A DNA stretch of 64,000 nt from Trebonia kvetii (lineage in GTDB: Bacteria > Actinomycetota > Actinomycetes > Streptosporangiales > Streptosporangiaceae), in assembly GCF_007827045.1 (NCBI RefSeq), contig NZ_RPFW01000004.1, positions 310,001 to 374,000 of the forward strand, in the 5' to 3' direction. Of the stretch, positions 50,512-59,199 are shown piece by piece (positions within the stretch are counted from its first letter, which is position 1; each line of letters starts with the position of its first letter). The position numbers were made by a program, and so were the translations under genes. The notes under the pieces are model-generated. The model was given only the letters and a program-made list of their open reading frames with translations. It was not told the DNA's origin and did no database searches.

Positions 50512-52215
50512 GTGAGCGCAGAAAACGCCCCGGACGGACCAGTGGAACCGGCCGGGGAAGCCGGCCAGCAATTCCGCAAACTCGCCGGGGAGTACCTCGA
50601 CCACCTGGCCAGCCGCCACCCCGACCGCGCGACAGAACTCGGCGACCACCGCTTCGACGACCGGCTTGCCGACCACCGGGCCGCCGCGCTCGACGACGAG
50701 CGCCGCGAGCTCGACGGGTTCGCCGCCCGGCTTGCCGCCATCGATCAGGCCCGCCTCGACCCGGAGCTGCGCGTCGACGCCGCGATGCTCGCCAACGGCG
50801 TGCAGCGGCGGATCTTCGAGATCACCGAGCTGCGCGAGCACACCTGGAACCCGCTGCTCGCCAACCCGGGCCAGGCCCTCTACCTGCTGCTCGCCAGGGA
50901 CTACGCCCCGCTCGGCGAGCGCCTCAATTCGCTGGCGGGCCGCCTCGCCGCAATTCCCGGCGCGCTGGCGGCGGCGCGCGAGTCACTGCGCCAGATGCCG
51001 AAGGTGCACCTGGAGACGGCGATCGCCCAGTTCGGCGGGACGATCGGGCTCGCGACCGAGGAGGCGAACGCGGCGCTGCGGCGGGCGACGGACGGCACGG
51101 GCGCGAGCCCGGCGGTCGCGGCGGCCGTCGCCGCGGTGGAGCGGGTTCGGCCTGCCGCGCTCGACGCGCTCGCCGAGCACAAGGACTGGCTGTCGGCCAG
51201 GCTCGCGGGTGATGACCACGCTGGCCGCGGCGGATTCGCCGACCCGCGGATCGGCGCGGATCTATTCGCGCGCAAGCTGGCGCTCACGCTGTCCGCGAGC
51301 GCGGACGCCGGAGCGGTGCTTGCCCGCGCCGAGGCCGACCTGGAGCGCGTCACCGAGGAGATCACCGCGGCGGCCGGCCGGCTCGGCGGCACCCCGCGCG
51401 AGGTGCTCGGCAGGCTCGGCGCCGCCGTGCCGGACGAGGCGACGATCCTGGCGTTCTGCGCGCAGGCGCTCGAGGCGCAGACCGCGTTCGTCCGCGCCCA
51501 TGACCTGGTCACGCTGTACGACGATCCGGTCGAGATCATCGACATGCCGGAGATCGACAGGGGCGTCGCGGTCGCGTACTGCGACCCGCCCGGCCCGCTA
51601 GAGCCGGTGCCTGGCGCGACGTTCATCGCGGTCTCGCCGACGCCGAAGGACTGGACGCCGCAGCGGGTCGCCTCGTTCTACCGCGAGTACAACAGGCACA
51701 TGGTGCACAACCTGATGGTGCACGAGGCGATGCCAGGCCACTATCTCCAGCTCCAGCACTCGCGCCGGTTCAGCGGTGCGACCCGGCTGCGTGCGGCGCT
51801 GTGGTCCGGGTCGTTCGTCGAGGGCTGGGCGGTCTACGCCGAGGAGCTGATGGCCGCCCACGAGTACCCGGGCGAGGGCGACCCGAGGGCGGTCCGCATG
51901 CAGCAGCTCAAGATGCAGCTGCGCATGATCATCAACGCGATCCTCGACGCCCGGGTGCACGCGCACGGGATGACCGAAGCAGAGGCGATGGCGCTGATGA
52001 CCGGCCCCGGCTTCCAGGAGGACGGCGAGGCGGCGGGCAAGTGGCGGCGCGCGCAGCTCACCTCGGCGCAGCTGTCGACCTATTACGTCGGCTACACCGA
52101 GGTCGCCGACCTGGCCAGCGACCTGCGCGAGCGCGGCATGTCCCAGCGCGCCGCGCACGACGCCATGCTCGGGCACGGCTCACCGCCGGTGGGGCTGCTG
52201 CGCGACCTGGTGTAA
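50512..52215 (+). CDS. DUF885 family protein (putative metallohydrolase)
   Basis: A 567-residue DUF885 protein. The family's putative zinc motif HExxPGH is present as VHEAMPGHYLQLQH, followed by FVEGWAVYAEELM and QLKMQLRMIINAILDARVHAHGMT, all typical. LRQMPKVHLETAIAQ marks the middle. Family members are thought to be carboxypeptidase-like M1/M3-related hydrolases, but the substrate is not known. There is no signal peptide. The start is GTG 50512 with GAGGAG 6 nt upstream. Confidence 0.85.
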   Translation: MSAENAPDGPVEPAGEAGQQFRKLAGEYLDHLASRHPDRATELGDHRFDDRLADHRAAALDDERRELDGFAARLAAIDQARLDPELRVDAAMLANGVQRRIFEITELREHTWNPLLANPGQALYLLLARDYAPLGERLNSLAGRLAAIPGALAAARESLRQMPKVHLETAIAQFGGTIGLATEEANAALRRATDGTGASPAVAAAVAAVERVRPAALDALAEHKDWLSARLAGDDHAGRGGFADPRIGADLFARKLALTLSASADAGAVLARAEADLERVTEEITAAAGRLGGTPREVLGRLGAAVPDEATILAFCAQALEAQTAFVRAHDLVTLYDDPVEIIDMPEIDRGVAVAYCDPPGPLEPVPGATFIAVSPTPKDWTPQRVASFYREYNRHMVHNLMVHEAMPGHYLQLQHSRRFSGATRLRAALWSGSFVEGWAVYAEELMAAHEYPGEGDPRAVRMQQLKMQLRMIINAILDARVHAHGMTEAEAMALMTGPGFQEDGEAAGKWRRAQLTSAQLSTYYVGYTEVADLASDLRERGMSQRAAHDAMLGHGSPPVGLLRDLV

Positions 52216-52284
52216 GCGCTCTGCCGTAACCGCTCTGCTGGAATCGCTCTGCCGCATTCTCTGGCCGTGTGCGCTGTGCCTGGT

Positions 52285-53253
52285 CTACGCCAGGCGCAGC
52301 AGCGCCGCCGCGTTCTCGCCGGCCACCTTCGCCTTATCGGCCGGCGAGAGCGGCAGCGCGTCGAGGAACTGCCGCCCCTGCCAGTTGGCGGCGAACGGGT
52401 AGTCCACGCTGAACAGCACCCGGTCCACTCCGAACACCGACAGGGCGCAGGCCGCGGGCGGCAGGCTGAACATCCCGCTCGTCGTCACCCACAGGTGCCG
52501 CAGCAGGTAGTCGGAAACCTCCTCGTCGAGCCCGGTCACCGCCCGCGGCATCATGTCGTCGACCCGGTGCAGCATGAAGGGAATCATCTCCCCGTCGTGC
52601 CCGATGATCACCCGCAGGCCCGGATGCCTGGCGAACGTCCCTGCGGCGGCGAGCCGCAGCGTGGCAAGACCCGCCTCGGCGTGCCATCCCCAGGCGTTGG
52701 TCGCGAGCGCCCCGGCGGCCGGGGCGGGCAGCCCGTCGAAGTACGCCGCGCGCACCGCGGCGGGCGGCGGCGCGGGATGCAGGTACAGCGGCACGTCGAG
52801 CGCCTCGAACGCCGACAGCAGCGGCGCGTACCGCGGGTCGTCGAGGAATGCGCCGTTCAGCCCGATCGTGCTGTGCACCAGACCGCCGGCGAAGCCGAGC
52901 GACTCCACGCAGCGGGTCAGCTCGACGGCCGCCGCGGCAGGCGAGGCGGTCGGCAGCGTCGCGAACCCGGCGAGCCGCCCCGGGTGCGCCGCGATCGCCG
53001 CGGCCAGCCGGTCGTTGGCGCGCACCGCGGCCTCGATCCCCGCCTCGCCCGCCATGGCCTGCGCCGCGGGCTGGGCATGCGACAGCACCTGAACGTCGAT
53101 CCCCGCGGCATCCATGTCCGCGATCCGCGCGGCGCCCACGTCCCGCAGCTCGGCATCGAGCCGCGCCCCGCCGGCCCTGGCCAGCACCCCCGTCCCCGGG
53201 GCCGCCGCGAGTTCATCGGTCCAGAAATGCTCCTCGAGAGCAATCGTTCGCAT
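52285..53253 (-). CDS. Amidohydrolase 2 family protein (ACMSD-like)
   Basis: A 322-residue TIM-barrel hydrolase of PF04909. MRTIALEEHFW gives the first metal-site position (EEH in place of HxH), with VPLYLHPAPPP (His), LRVIIGHDGEMIPFMLHRVDD (His) and VLFSVDYPFA (Asp). The group contains decarboxylases such as ACMSD and gamma-resorcylate decarboxylase. The start was placed at ATG 53253; the frame stays open upstream through a tandem-repeat region that is unlikely to be coding. Confidence 0.86.
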   Translation of the reverse strand: MRTIALEEHFWTDELAAAPGTGVLARAGGARLDAELRDVGAARIADMDAAGIDVQVLSHAQPAAQAMAGEAGIEAAVRANDRLAAAIAAHPGRLAGFATLPTASPAAAAVELTRCVESLGFAGGLVHSTIGLNGAFLDDPRYAPLLSAFEALDVPLYLHPAPPPAAVRAAYFDGLPAPAAGALATNAWGWHAEAGLATLRLAAAGTFARHPGLRVIIGHDGEMIPFMLHRVDDMMPRAVTGLDEEVSDYLLRHLWVTTSGMFSLPPAACALSVFGVDRVLFSVDYPFAANWQGRQFLDALPLSPADKAKVAGENAAALLRLA

Positions 53254-53312
53254 AACCCCATCATCCCGAACGGGTGCGGCATCCTCGCCCACGGCCACGC
53301 GCCTGCCCGGGC

Positions 53313-53442
53313 GTGCCAGCAGAAAGCAGTGCCAGCCGAAAGCAGTGCCAGCCGAAAGCAGTGCCAGCCGAAAGCAGTGCCAGCAGAAAGCAGTGCCGGC
53401 CAAAAGGCAGTGTCGGCCAAAAGCAGTGCCGGCCAAAAGGCA
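53313..53442. repeat. Eight-unit 16/17-bp tandem repeat
   Basis: Units of GTGCCAGCMGAAAGCA (16 bp, units 1-5) pass into GTGYCGGCCAAAAGSCA forms (16-17 bp, units 6-8). They fill the gap between the amidohydrolase start and the MFS stop. There are no spacers, so it is not CRISPR. Mixed 16/17 lengths break any frame, so it is non-coding. Confidence 0.92.
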
Positions 53443-53456
53443 CTGCGAACGGGTCC

Positions 53457-54713
53457 TCAGGTCTCCGAGGCCGGCATCCGGAACCCGGACAGCGGCGACG
53501 GCAGCAGCAGCAGCGAGCCCGCGACCCCGCCGATCACCGCGATCCACAGGGTGTGCCGCACGCCGAGCATCTCGCCGAGCATGCCGCCGAGCAGCGCGCC
53601 GGCCGGCCGGGTGCCGTAGTTGATCGCCTGGAAGGCGCCGGCCACCCGGGACCGCAGGACGCCGGGAATCAGCACGCCGAAGATGGCCGCGCTGCTGATG
53701 TCGAGCACCATGACGCCGAACCCGCTCCAGAAGCAGGAGGTGAACAGCATCAGGAGGATCAGCGTCCGGTGGCCGGGCGGCGCGAGCGGCACGAGCGCGC
53801 GCGGCAGGGTGAACACGAAGCAGCTCGCCACGTAGACGAGCCCGGCGCCATGCCGCGAGGTCAGCCGCTTGCACAGCACCGAGCCGAGAATTCCGCCGAC
53901 CGAGGCCGCGCCGAGCACCCCGCCGAGCAGCCCGGGCGTGAGCCCGAGCATGCGCACCGCGTAGAGCATGAACAGGGCCTGGAACATGACGTTGAAGAAG
54001 TTGACCACCGCCACGCCGGTCAGCGAAGCGCGGACGATCGGCGACCCGGCGATGAACCGCATGCCCGCCGTCACGCCGTCTTGCTTGTCGGCCGGCGGCT
54101 CGACCGGCCGGATCGAGCCGAGCTGGGCGGCGGAACCGAGGAACGACAGGGCGTCCACAAGCACCGCGACGGGCGCGGTCAGCGCCTGAACCAGCAGTCC
54201 GCCGACCGAGGGGCCGCCGAGCAGGGACAGTGCCCTGCTGCCGTAAAGCAGCGACTGGCCGTCGACGTACTTATCCGGCTGCACGATGGACATGAAAAGC
54301 GTTCCGTCGGACACCGTGAAAAGCACGGAGAGCGCACCTGCCGCAAACGTCACAATGCACATCTGCGCGAAGGTCAGCACGTGCAGCTTGTAACACAGCG
54401 GAATGGTCGCGAACGCCACCGCCCGGCCGAGGTCCGCGAGGATCATCGCGCTGCGCCGCTTGCCGCGCCGGTCCACCCACGCGCCGGCGTGCAGCGCGAA
54501 CAGCAGGCTCGGTAGCCATTCCAGCGCGGTGAGCACGCCCATTTGATAGGACACGGCGTGCAGCACCAGGACGGCCGTGAGGGGCACGGCGACCGACGAG
54601 ACTTGGTCGCCGAACATCGACACCGTCGACGCACCCCAGTACCGCCGGAAGACCTGGTCCCGCAGCAACGCCGGTATCAGATCACGGCTCCCCGCCCCTG
54701 CTTTCATCGCCAT
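53457..54713 (-). CDS. MFS transporter (MFS_3 / EntS-like)
   Basis: A 12-helix major-facilitator transporter of about 418 residues, beginning FRRYWGASTVSMFGDQVSSVAVPLTAVLVLHAVS, with LPSLLFALHAGAWVDRRGKRRSAMILADLGRA, the MFS motif A (GxxxDRxGxRR) between helices 2 and 3. The group includes siderophore and macrolide exporters. Start codons at 54740, 54713 and 54707 are possible; none has a good ribosome-binding site. The substrate is unknown. Confidence 0.85.
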   Translation of the reverse strand: MAMKAGAGSRDLIPALLRDQVFRRYWGASTVSMFGDQVSSVAVPLTAVLVLHAVSYQMGVLTALEWLPSLLFALHAGAWVDRRGKRRSAMILADLGRAVAFATIPLCYKLHVLTFAQMCIVTFAAGALSVLFTVSDGTLFMSIVQPDKYVDGQSLLYGSRALSLLGGPSVGGLLVQALTAPVAVLVDALSFLGSAAQLGSIRPVEPPADKQDGVTAGMRFIAGSPIVRASLTGVAVVNFFNVMFQALFMLYAVRMLGLTPGLLGGVLGAASVGGILGSVLCKRLTSRHGAGLVYVASCFVFTLPRALVPLAPPGHRTLILLMLFTSCFWSGFGVMVLDISSAAIFGVLIPGVLRSRVAGAFQAINYGTRPAGALLGGMLGEMLGVRHTLWIAVIGGVAGSLLLLPSPLSGFRMPASET

Positions 54714-54806
54714 CAAAGCGTAGATGCAGAATCGTGACAATGCACGCGTTCACGGTCATCTCGCAGCGCGCAAGCTACGCGCCTGCGCGTGAACCCGGCA
54801 GATCTT

Positions 54807-54842
54807 CACATTATGGAAATAGCGCCCCCACATTGTGGAAAT
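54807..54842. promoter_or_regulatory. Direct repeat upstream of the MFS gene
   Basis: CACATTATGGAAAT (54807-54820) recurs as CACATTGTGGAAAT (54829-54842), spaced exactly 22 bp or about two helical turns. The second copy also contains CCACA-T-TGTGG, a perfect inverted repeat. The patch is AT-rich and lies about 95-130 bp upstream of the MFS start, so it may bind a regulator. Confidence 0.45.
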
Positions 54843-54855
54843 GCCAGGCGGGGGC

Positions 54856-55734
54856 CTATTCCGCGACGGGCTCCGCGGCCGGCACCTCTCTGGACACCGG
54901 GGCCTCTCCGGCGTCCGGAGACGCTCCCGGTACCGACGCCTCTCCCGTCACCGGCACTGGCCGGGCGGCCGCCGTGACCGGCCATTCCTGCGGCGGGATC
55001 AGAGCCTCACGCGCGGCCATGAACAGCATGTAGGGGATGAGGTCAATGGAGCGGCGCAGGAACCACTTGGTTCCCTTGGTCGCCATCCACAGCACGTCGT
55101 CCCTGCGGGTCGGCGGCGGGCTCGTCGGCTCGGCGCCTGGCCGCTCGGTCACCGGCGCGCCCGCGGCGTCCAGCCGTTCCCAGAAGCGGCAGGCCATCAG
55201 CCGGTGCCCGCGCTCGTTCGGGTGCAGCCGGTCCACCGACCAGTTGCGCTTGTCGTAGGTCTCCGGGTCGGTGGACGCGTCCCAGTGCAGGGTGCCGTAA
55301 TGGGCGGCGATCCTGTCGAGCTCCGCGTTGACCGCCCGCATCCGCCGGGAAAGCGGCCGCGCGAGACCCGGCGGCAGGCCAAACATCTGCGCGGGATCGG
55401 GCAGCCGCATCGTCAGCACGGTAGCTCCGCTCGCGGTGAGCGCGGCCACCGTCCGCGCCGTGGCCTGGCCGGTGCGCACCGGGTCGAACCCGGCCCGCAG
55501 CGTGTCGTTGATGCCGACGACCACGCTGGCGACGTGCGGCCGCAGCAGCAGCGCGGTGGGCAACTGGTCGCGCTCGACGTGCTTGGCCTGCGCGCCCTTC
55601 GTCGCCAGGTTGTGCAGTTCCGGCTTCGGCAGGCCGGCGGCGAGGAGGCTGGCCCAGCCGCGCCAGCCGCCGCCCGCTGCCGGGTCGCCCATGCCTAGGG
55701 TGATCGAGTCGCCGAGCGTCACGATTCGGGTCAT
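54856..55734 (-). CDS. SGNH/GDSL-type hydrolase
   Basis: A 292-residue lipase/esterase-fold protein: block I VTLGDSITLGMG (nucleophile Ser in GDS), block III VVGINDTL (GxND), and block V DRLHPNERGHRLMA with catalytic Asp and His. The C-terminal 80 residues contain a hydrophobic stretch and then a Pro/Glu/Ala-rich tail. No classical signal peptide is present. The start ATG 55734 lies 44 nt after the glycosyltransferase stop, so the two are probably cotranscribed; possible roles are deacylation of a glycolipid or glycan. Confidence 0.86.
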   Translation of the reverse strand: MTRIVTLGDSITLGMGDPAAGGGWRGWASLLAAGLPKPELHNLATKGAQAKHVERDQLPTALLLRPHVASVVVGINDTLRAGFDPVRTGQATARTVAALTASGATVLTMRLPDPAQMFGLPPGLARPLSRRMRAVNAELDRIAAHYGTLHWDASTDPETYDKRNWSVDRLHPNERGHRLMACRFWERLDAAGAPVTERPGAEPTSPPPTRRDDVLWMATKGTKWFLRRSIDLIPYMLFMAAREALIPPQEWPVTAAARPVPVTGEASVPGASPDAGEAPVSREVPAAEPVAE

Positions 55735-55777
55735 GCCTTTACCTGCCAAGGGGACGGGGGTTGCCTGCTCATCGCGG

Positions 55778-56914
55778 TCATGCGGCGAGCCGCGCGGGCA
55801 CGGCGTCCGCGCCGGTGACGGCCGCGTAGTGGCCGAGTAGCTCGTCGGTCAGCGCGGACCAGGTCCTGCTGAGCACGCGCCGGCGCGCCGCCTCGCCGAA
55901 CCGCTCGCGCAGCGCGGGGCTGGCCGCGAGCCTGCCGACCGCCGCGGCGAGCTCGCCGGGCTCGCCTGGGGAGACCAGGTAGCCGGTCGCGCCGTCGTCC
56001 ACCAGGTCAAGCGGACCACCGGAGGCAGGCGCGACCACGGGCAGGCCGCTCGCGGACGCCTCCTGGATCGTCTGACCGAACGTGTCGAACGGCCCGGTGT
56101 GCACGAAAACGTCCAGCGAGGCGTAGATCCGCGCCAGGTCGGCACCGTAGCGCATGCCGAGGAAGGCCGCCGATGGCAGCGCCGCCCGCAGCTCCTCCTC
56201 CATCGGGCCGCCGCCGGTGACCGCGAGCTTCACCCCGGGCAGCGCGGCCACGGCGGCGAGCAGGTCGACTCGCTTCTCGATCGCGAGCCGTCCCACGTAG
56301 CCGACGATCACCTCGCCGCCTGGTGCGATCTCGGCCCGCAGCCGATCGTCGCGCCGTGCCGGGTGAAACCGCTCGGTGTCGACGCCGCGGCCCCACAGCC
56401 AGACCCGCTCGAGCCCGTGCGTGTCGAGGTCGGCCGCGGTCATGCTGGACGGGGCGAGGGTGCGGCTCGCCGTGTTGTGGATGTCGCGCAGCCAGCGCCA
56501 GGCGAACGCCTCTGTCGCCCGGCCGAGGTGATAGGCGCGCGCGTAGCTCGGCAGGTCGGTCTGGTAGACGGCGATCATCGGCAGGTGCTCGGCGCGCGCG
56601 ACGCGTGCGCCCCACGCGCCGAGCGCGACCGGGCTCGCCAGGTGAACGACCTCGGTCCCGTGGCGCACGATCGCTTTGCGCGTCCGCGGGGTCGGCAGGC
56701 CGAGCCGGAAGGTGGGGTAGCCGGGCAGCGGAACAGAAGGCACGCGCTCCACCGGGTACGGAAACTCGTCGTCAGCCATGGCGCGGCTGGATTCCGGCGC
56801 GATGACCAGGGGATGGTGCCCCTTGCGTACGAGGTTTTCCGCCACGCGTACCACGCAGTGCGCGACCCCGTTAACGTCAGGCGGGAACGACTCCGTAATG
56901 ATCGCGATCCTCAT
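55778..56914 (-). CDS. GT4-family glycosyltransferase (mannosyltransferase-like)
   Basis: A 378-residue GT-B enzyme: N-terminal Rossmann start MRIAIITESFPPDVNGVAHCVVRVAENL, WGRGVDTERFHPARRDD, VIVGYVGRLAIEKRVDLL (donor-binding) and FVHTGPFDTFGQTIQEASASGLPVVAPASGGPLDLV, the E-x7-E motif. This matches actinobacterial MgtA/PimB-like alpha-mannosyltransferases, which build phosphatidylinositol mannosides or glycolipids with GDP-mannose. The donor is inferred from similarity only. ATG 56914 has TTGGAAGAC upstream. Confidence 0.88.
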   Translation of the reverse strand: MRIAIITESFPPDVNGVAHCVVRVAENLVRKGHHPLVIAPESSRAMADDEFPYPVERVPSVPLPGYPTFRLGLPTPRTRKAIVRHGTEVVHLASPVALGAWGARVARAEHLPMIAVYQTDLPSYARAYHLGRATEAFAWRWLRDIHNTASRTLAPSSMTAADLDTHGLERVWLWGRGVDTERFHPARRDDRLRAEIAPGGEVIVGYVGRLAIEKRVDLLAAVAALPGVKLAVTGGGPMEEELRAALPSAAFLGMRYGADLARIYASLDVFVHTGPFDTFGQTIQEASASGLPVVAPASGGPLDLVDDGATGYLVSPGEPGELAAAVGRLAASPALRERFGEAARRRVLSRTWSALTDELLGHYAAVTGADAVPARLAA

Positions 56915-57059
56915 GTCTTCCAAGATCGCCATACGGTGTTCGAATTCAGCCACGACGCCGTTACACAGAAACGAACGCTTCATGAAGGCTTATCGCCCCT
57001 GAGTCGGCAACCTGCATCCCCGTGGAAGAAGTGGCCCTTCTGCGGTGTTGTGCGAAGGC

Positions 57060-58091
57060 GTGGCTGACGTTATTACTCCCCTTACCCTGGCCGGCGTTCC
57101 GCTGGGCGTGCTCGACCTGGCCCCCGTCCCCGAGGGATCGACCGCCGGAGACGCGCTGCGCGCCACAATCGACCTGGCGAAGAAGACCGAGGAACTCGGC
57201 TTCACCAGGTTCTGGGTCGCCGAGCACCATGGCATGCCTGGAGTTGCCAGTTCCTCGCCCCCGGTGCTGATCGGCCACATCGCCGACGCGACAAGCACCA
57301 TCAGGGTCGGCTCGGGCGGCGTGATGCTGCCGAACCACTCCTCGCTCGTGGTGGCGGAGCAGTTCGGCATGCTCGAGGCGCTGCACCCCGGCCGCATCGA
57401 CCTCGGCATCGGCCGCGCCCCCGGCACGGATCAGGCGACCGCGCAGGCACTGCGGCACGGCGGCCCGGACGACTTCCCGCGCCAGCTAACCGACCTGATC
57501 GGCTTCTTCACCGGCCAGTGGCCGGAAAAGCACCCATACCGGCAGGTGCACGCGATACCCGGCGAGGGCGACGGCCCCGACCTGTGGCTGCTCGGCTCGA
57601 GCGGCTACAGCGCCCAGGTGGCGGGCGCGCTCGGCATACCGTTCGCGTTCGCGCACCACTTCATGCCGCAGAACACGCTGCCCGCCCTCGACCTGTACCG
57701 CAAGTCGTTCCGTCCCTCGTCGGCGCTCGACAAGCCGTACAGCATGATCGCCGCAGGCGCGATCTGCGCCGACACCGATGAGCAGGCGAAGTTCCTGGCC
57801 GGCGCCTCCGCGCTGTCCTTCCTCAAGCTGCGTACCGGGCGCCCGGGCAAGGTGCCCACCCCGCAGGAGGCAGCGGACTACCCGTACTCCGACGTGGAGC
57901 GCTCGTTCATCGAGGACCGTCAGTCCACCCAGCACATCGGCGCGCCAGACACGGTGCTCGCGGGCCTGACCGAACTCATCAAGACCACCGAGGTCGACGA
58001 GCTGATGCTCATCACCCAGACCCACGACCCGGCCGACCGCCTTCACTCCTTCAACCTGATAGCCGCCGCCGCCCGCGCCGCAACCGCCTAA
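57060..58091 (+). CDS. Luciferase-like FMN-dependent monooxygenase (MsnO8/TIGR03558 type)
   Basis: A 343-residue LLM-class oxidoreductase. LGVLDLAPVPEGSTAGDALRATIDLAKKTEELGFTRFWVAEHHGMPGVASSSP is the typical N-terminus, followed by GGVMLPNHSSLVVAEQFGMLEALHPGRIDLGIGRAPGTD and LWLLGSSGYSAQVAGALGIPFAFAHHF. It uses reduced FMN from a partner reductase to oxygenate an unknown substrate. The start could be GTG 57060 or TTG 57045. It is divergent from the glycosyltransferase. Confidence 0.87.
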   Translation: MADVITPLTLAGVPLGVLDLAPVPEGSTAGDALRATIDLAKKTEELGFTRFWVAEHHGMPGVASSSPPVLIGHIADATSTIRVGSGGVMLPNHSSLVVAEQFGMLEALHPGRIDLGIGRAPGTDQATAQALRHGGPDDFPRQLTDLIGFFTGQWPEKHPYRQVHAIPGEGDGPDLWLLGSSGYSAQVAGALGIPFAFAHHFMPQNTLPALDLYRKSFRPSSALDKPYSMIAAGAICADTDEQAKFLAGASALSFLKLRTGRPGKVPTPQEAADYPYSDVERSFIEDRQSTQHIGAPDTVLAGLTELIKTTEVDELMLITQTHDPADRLHSFNLIAAAARAATA

Positions 58092-58105
58092 CGCAGCCGC
58101 ATGGC

Positions 58106-58164
58106 ATGGTTGCCGCACCGTATGGGTGCGGCAACCATACGGCCATAGGCGTATGGTTGCCGCA
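58106..58164. terminator. Three-arm alternative hairpin between convergent genes
   Basis: Arm A (58106-58119, ATGGTTGCCGCACC) pairs perfectly with arm B (58125-58138), 14 bp with a 5-nt loop. Arm C (58151-58164, GTATGGTTGCCGCA) pairs perfectly with B too (58127-58140), also 14 bp. So B can form one of two equal hairpins, one per reading direction or in competition. No U-run is present. It separates the luciferase-like gene from the ABC permease. Confidence 0.75.
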
Positions 58165-58197
58165 ATCATCGCCCCGGCGTCTCCGGGCCGGGCTGGG

Positions 58198-59199
58198 TTA
58201 GGCGTCGCGGCGGTTGATGACCGCGAACGCCACCGCGATCAGCACCGCGGCGAGGGCAATGAAGATGCCGGACTCGATGAACTGGAACGGCCAGTACCTG
58301 GCGGCGGGCTGATAGGTGATGTACTGCGAGTAGCCATGGCTGGTGAGGCAGGGGAAGAGCTGCCTATTGACGTGGGATCCTCCGTCCGTCAGGTACGCGT
58401 GGCACGCGGCGGGGACGTCGGCGACGGGAAAGCCGTTGCCGACGATCTGAACCGGGCCGCCCGGCATGGTCAGCGGCCCGTTCGGACCGCGGACCCCCTG
58501 GCCGAGGATCCAGGCCGCGCCCTTGGGCGGCAAGATGATGTCCTGGCTGATGTTGTAGACGTCGGTGACCGGCGTCATGTAGTGCTGGCGGACCCAGCCC
58601 ATGATCATCAGCCGGACCCCGAAGAACACGCCGAGGGTGACGCCGAGCGCGGGCAGCACCCGGCGGATCAGCGTGCCCGCCGCGATGCCGAGCGCCATCG
58701 CGAACAGCGAGTAGGCGGCGGGCATGATGCCCTGCACGTCGAAGGTGCCGGGGCTGAACTGGTTTGATGCCACGGTGTTCCGCGGCCCCGCCCACCAGGT
58801 GACGAGCGCGCCGACGGCGCCGCCCCAGGCGACGGCGGCGAGCAGCAGCCACCCGGTCTTGACGGTCAGCCAGCGGCGCCTGGTGACAGCCTGGGTCCAG
58901 GCGAAGTGGGCGGTGCCTGTCTCGACCTCGCGCGCGACGGCGGGTGCGCCGAAGAACATGCCGAGGAGGGCGGGCACCGCGAGGCTGAACTCGACGACGG
59001 CCCCGATCAGGCCGCTGCCGAGCGAGGCGTTGTCGCTGGGGAACCGGCAGGTGTTCGCGGCGAGGCACGCGCCGAAGTCGGCGTGGAACTGGCGGGCCAT
59101 CGCCAGCCCGGTGATCACGACCAGCACCGCGAACAAGCCGATCAGCACGCCGGTAATGGCGGTCGATCCACGATACTGCCGCCAGACGAGCCAGCTCAC
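58198..59199 (-). CDS. ABC-2-type transporter permease
   Basis: A 333-residue permease with about six helices: TAITGVLIGLFAVLVVITGLAMA, LAVPALLGMFFGAPAVAREVETGTAHFAWTQAVTRRRW, AYSLFAMALGIAAGTLIRRVLPALGVTLGVFFGVRL and a final FIESGIFIALAAVLIAVAFAVINRRDA. Between helices 5 and 6 there is an outer segment of about 110 residues. It belongs to a GntR-ATPase-permease operon of the YtrABC kind and overlaps the ATPase gene by 4 nt. The substrate is unknown; such systems are often induced by cell-wall antibiotics. Confidence 0.87.
   Translation of the reverse strand: MSWLVWRQYRGSTAITGVLIGLFAVLVVITGLAMARQFHADFGACLAANTCRFPSDNASLGSGLIGAVVEFSLAVPALLGMFFGAPAVAREVETGTAHFAWTQAVTRRRWLTVKTGWLLLAAVAWGGAVGALVTWWAGPRNTVASNQFSPGTFDVQGIMPAAYSLFAMALGIAAGTLIRRVLPALGVTLGVFFGVRLMIMGWVRQHYMTPVTDVYNISQDIILPPKGAAWILGQGVRGPNGPLTMPGGPVQIVGNGFPVADVPAACHAYLTDGGSHVNRQLFPCLTSHGYSQYITYQPAARYWPFQFIESGIFIALAAVLIAVAFAVINRRDA

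Noticed and set aside
53313-53442. CRISPR array
   Set aside because: Units are contiguous without spacers and only 16-17 bp long; no cas genes are present.
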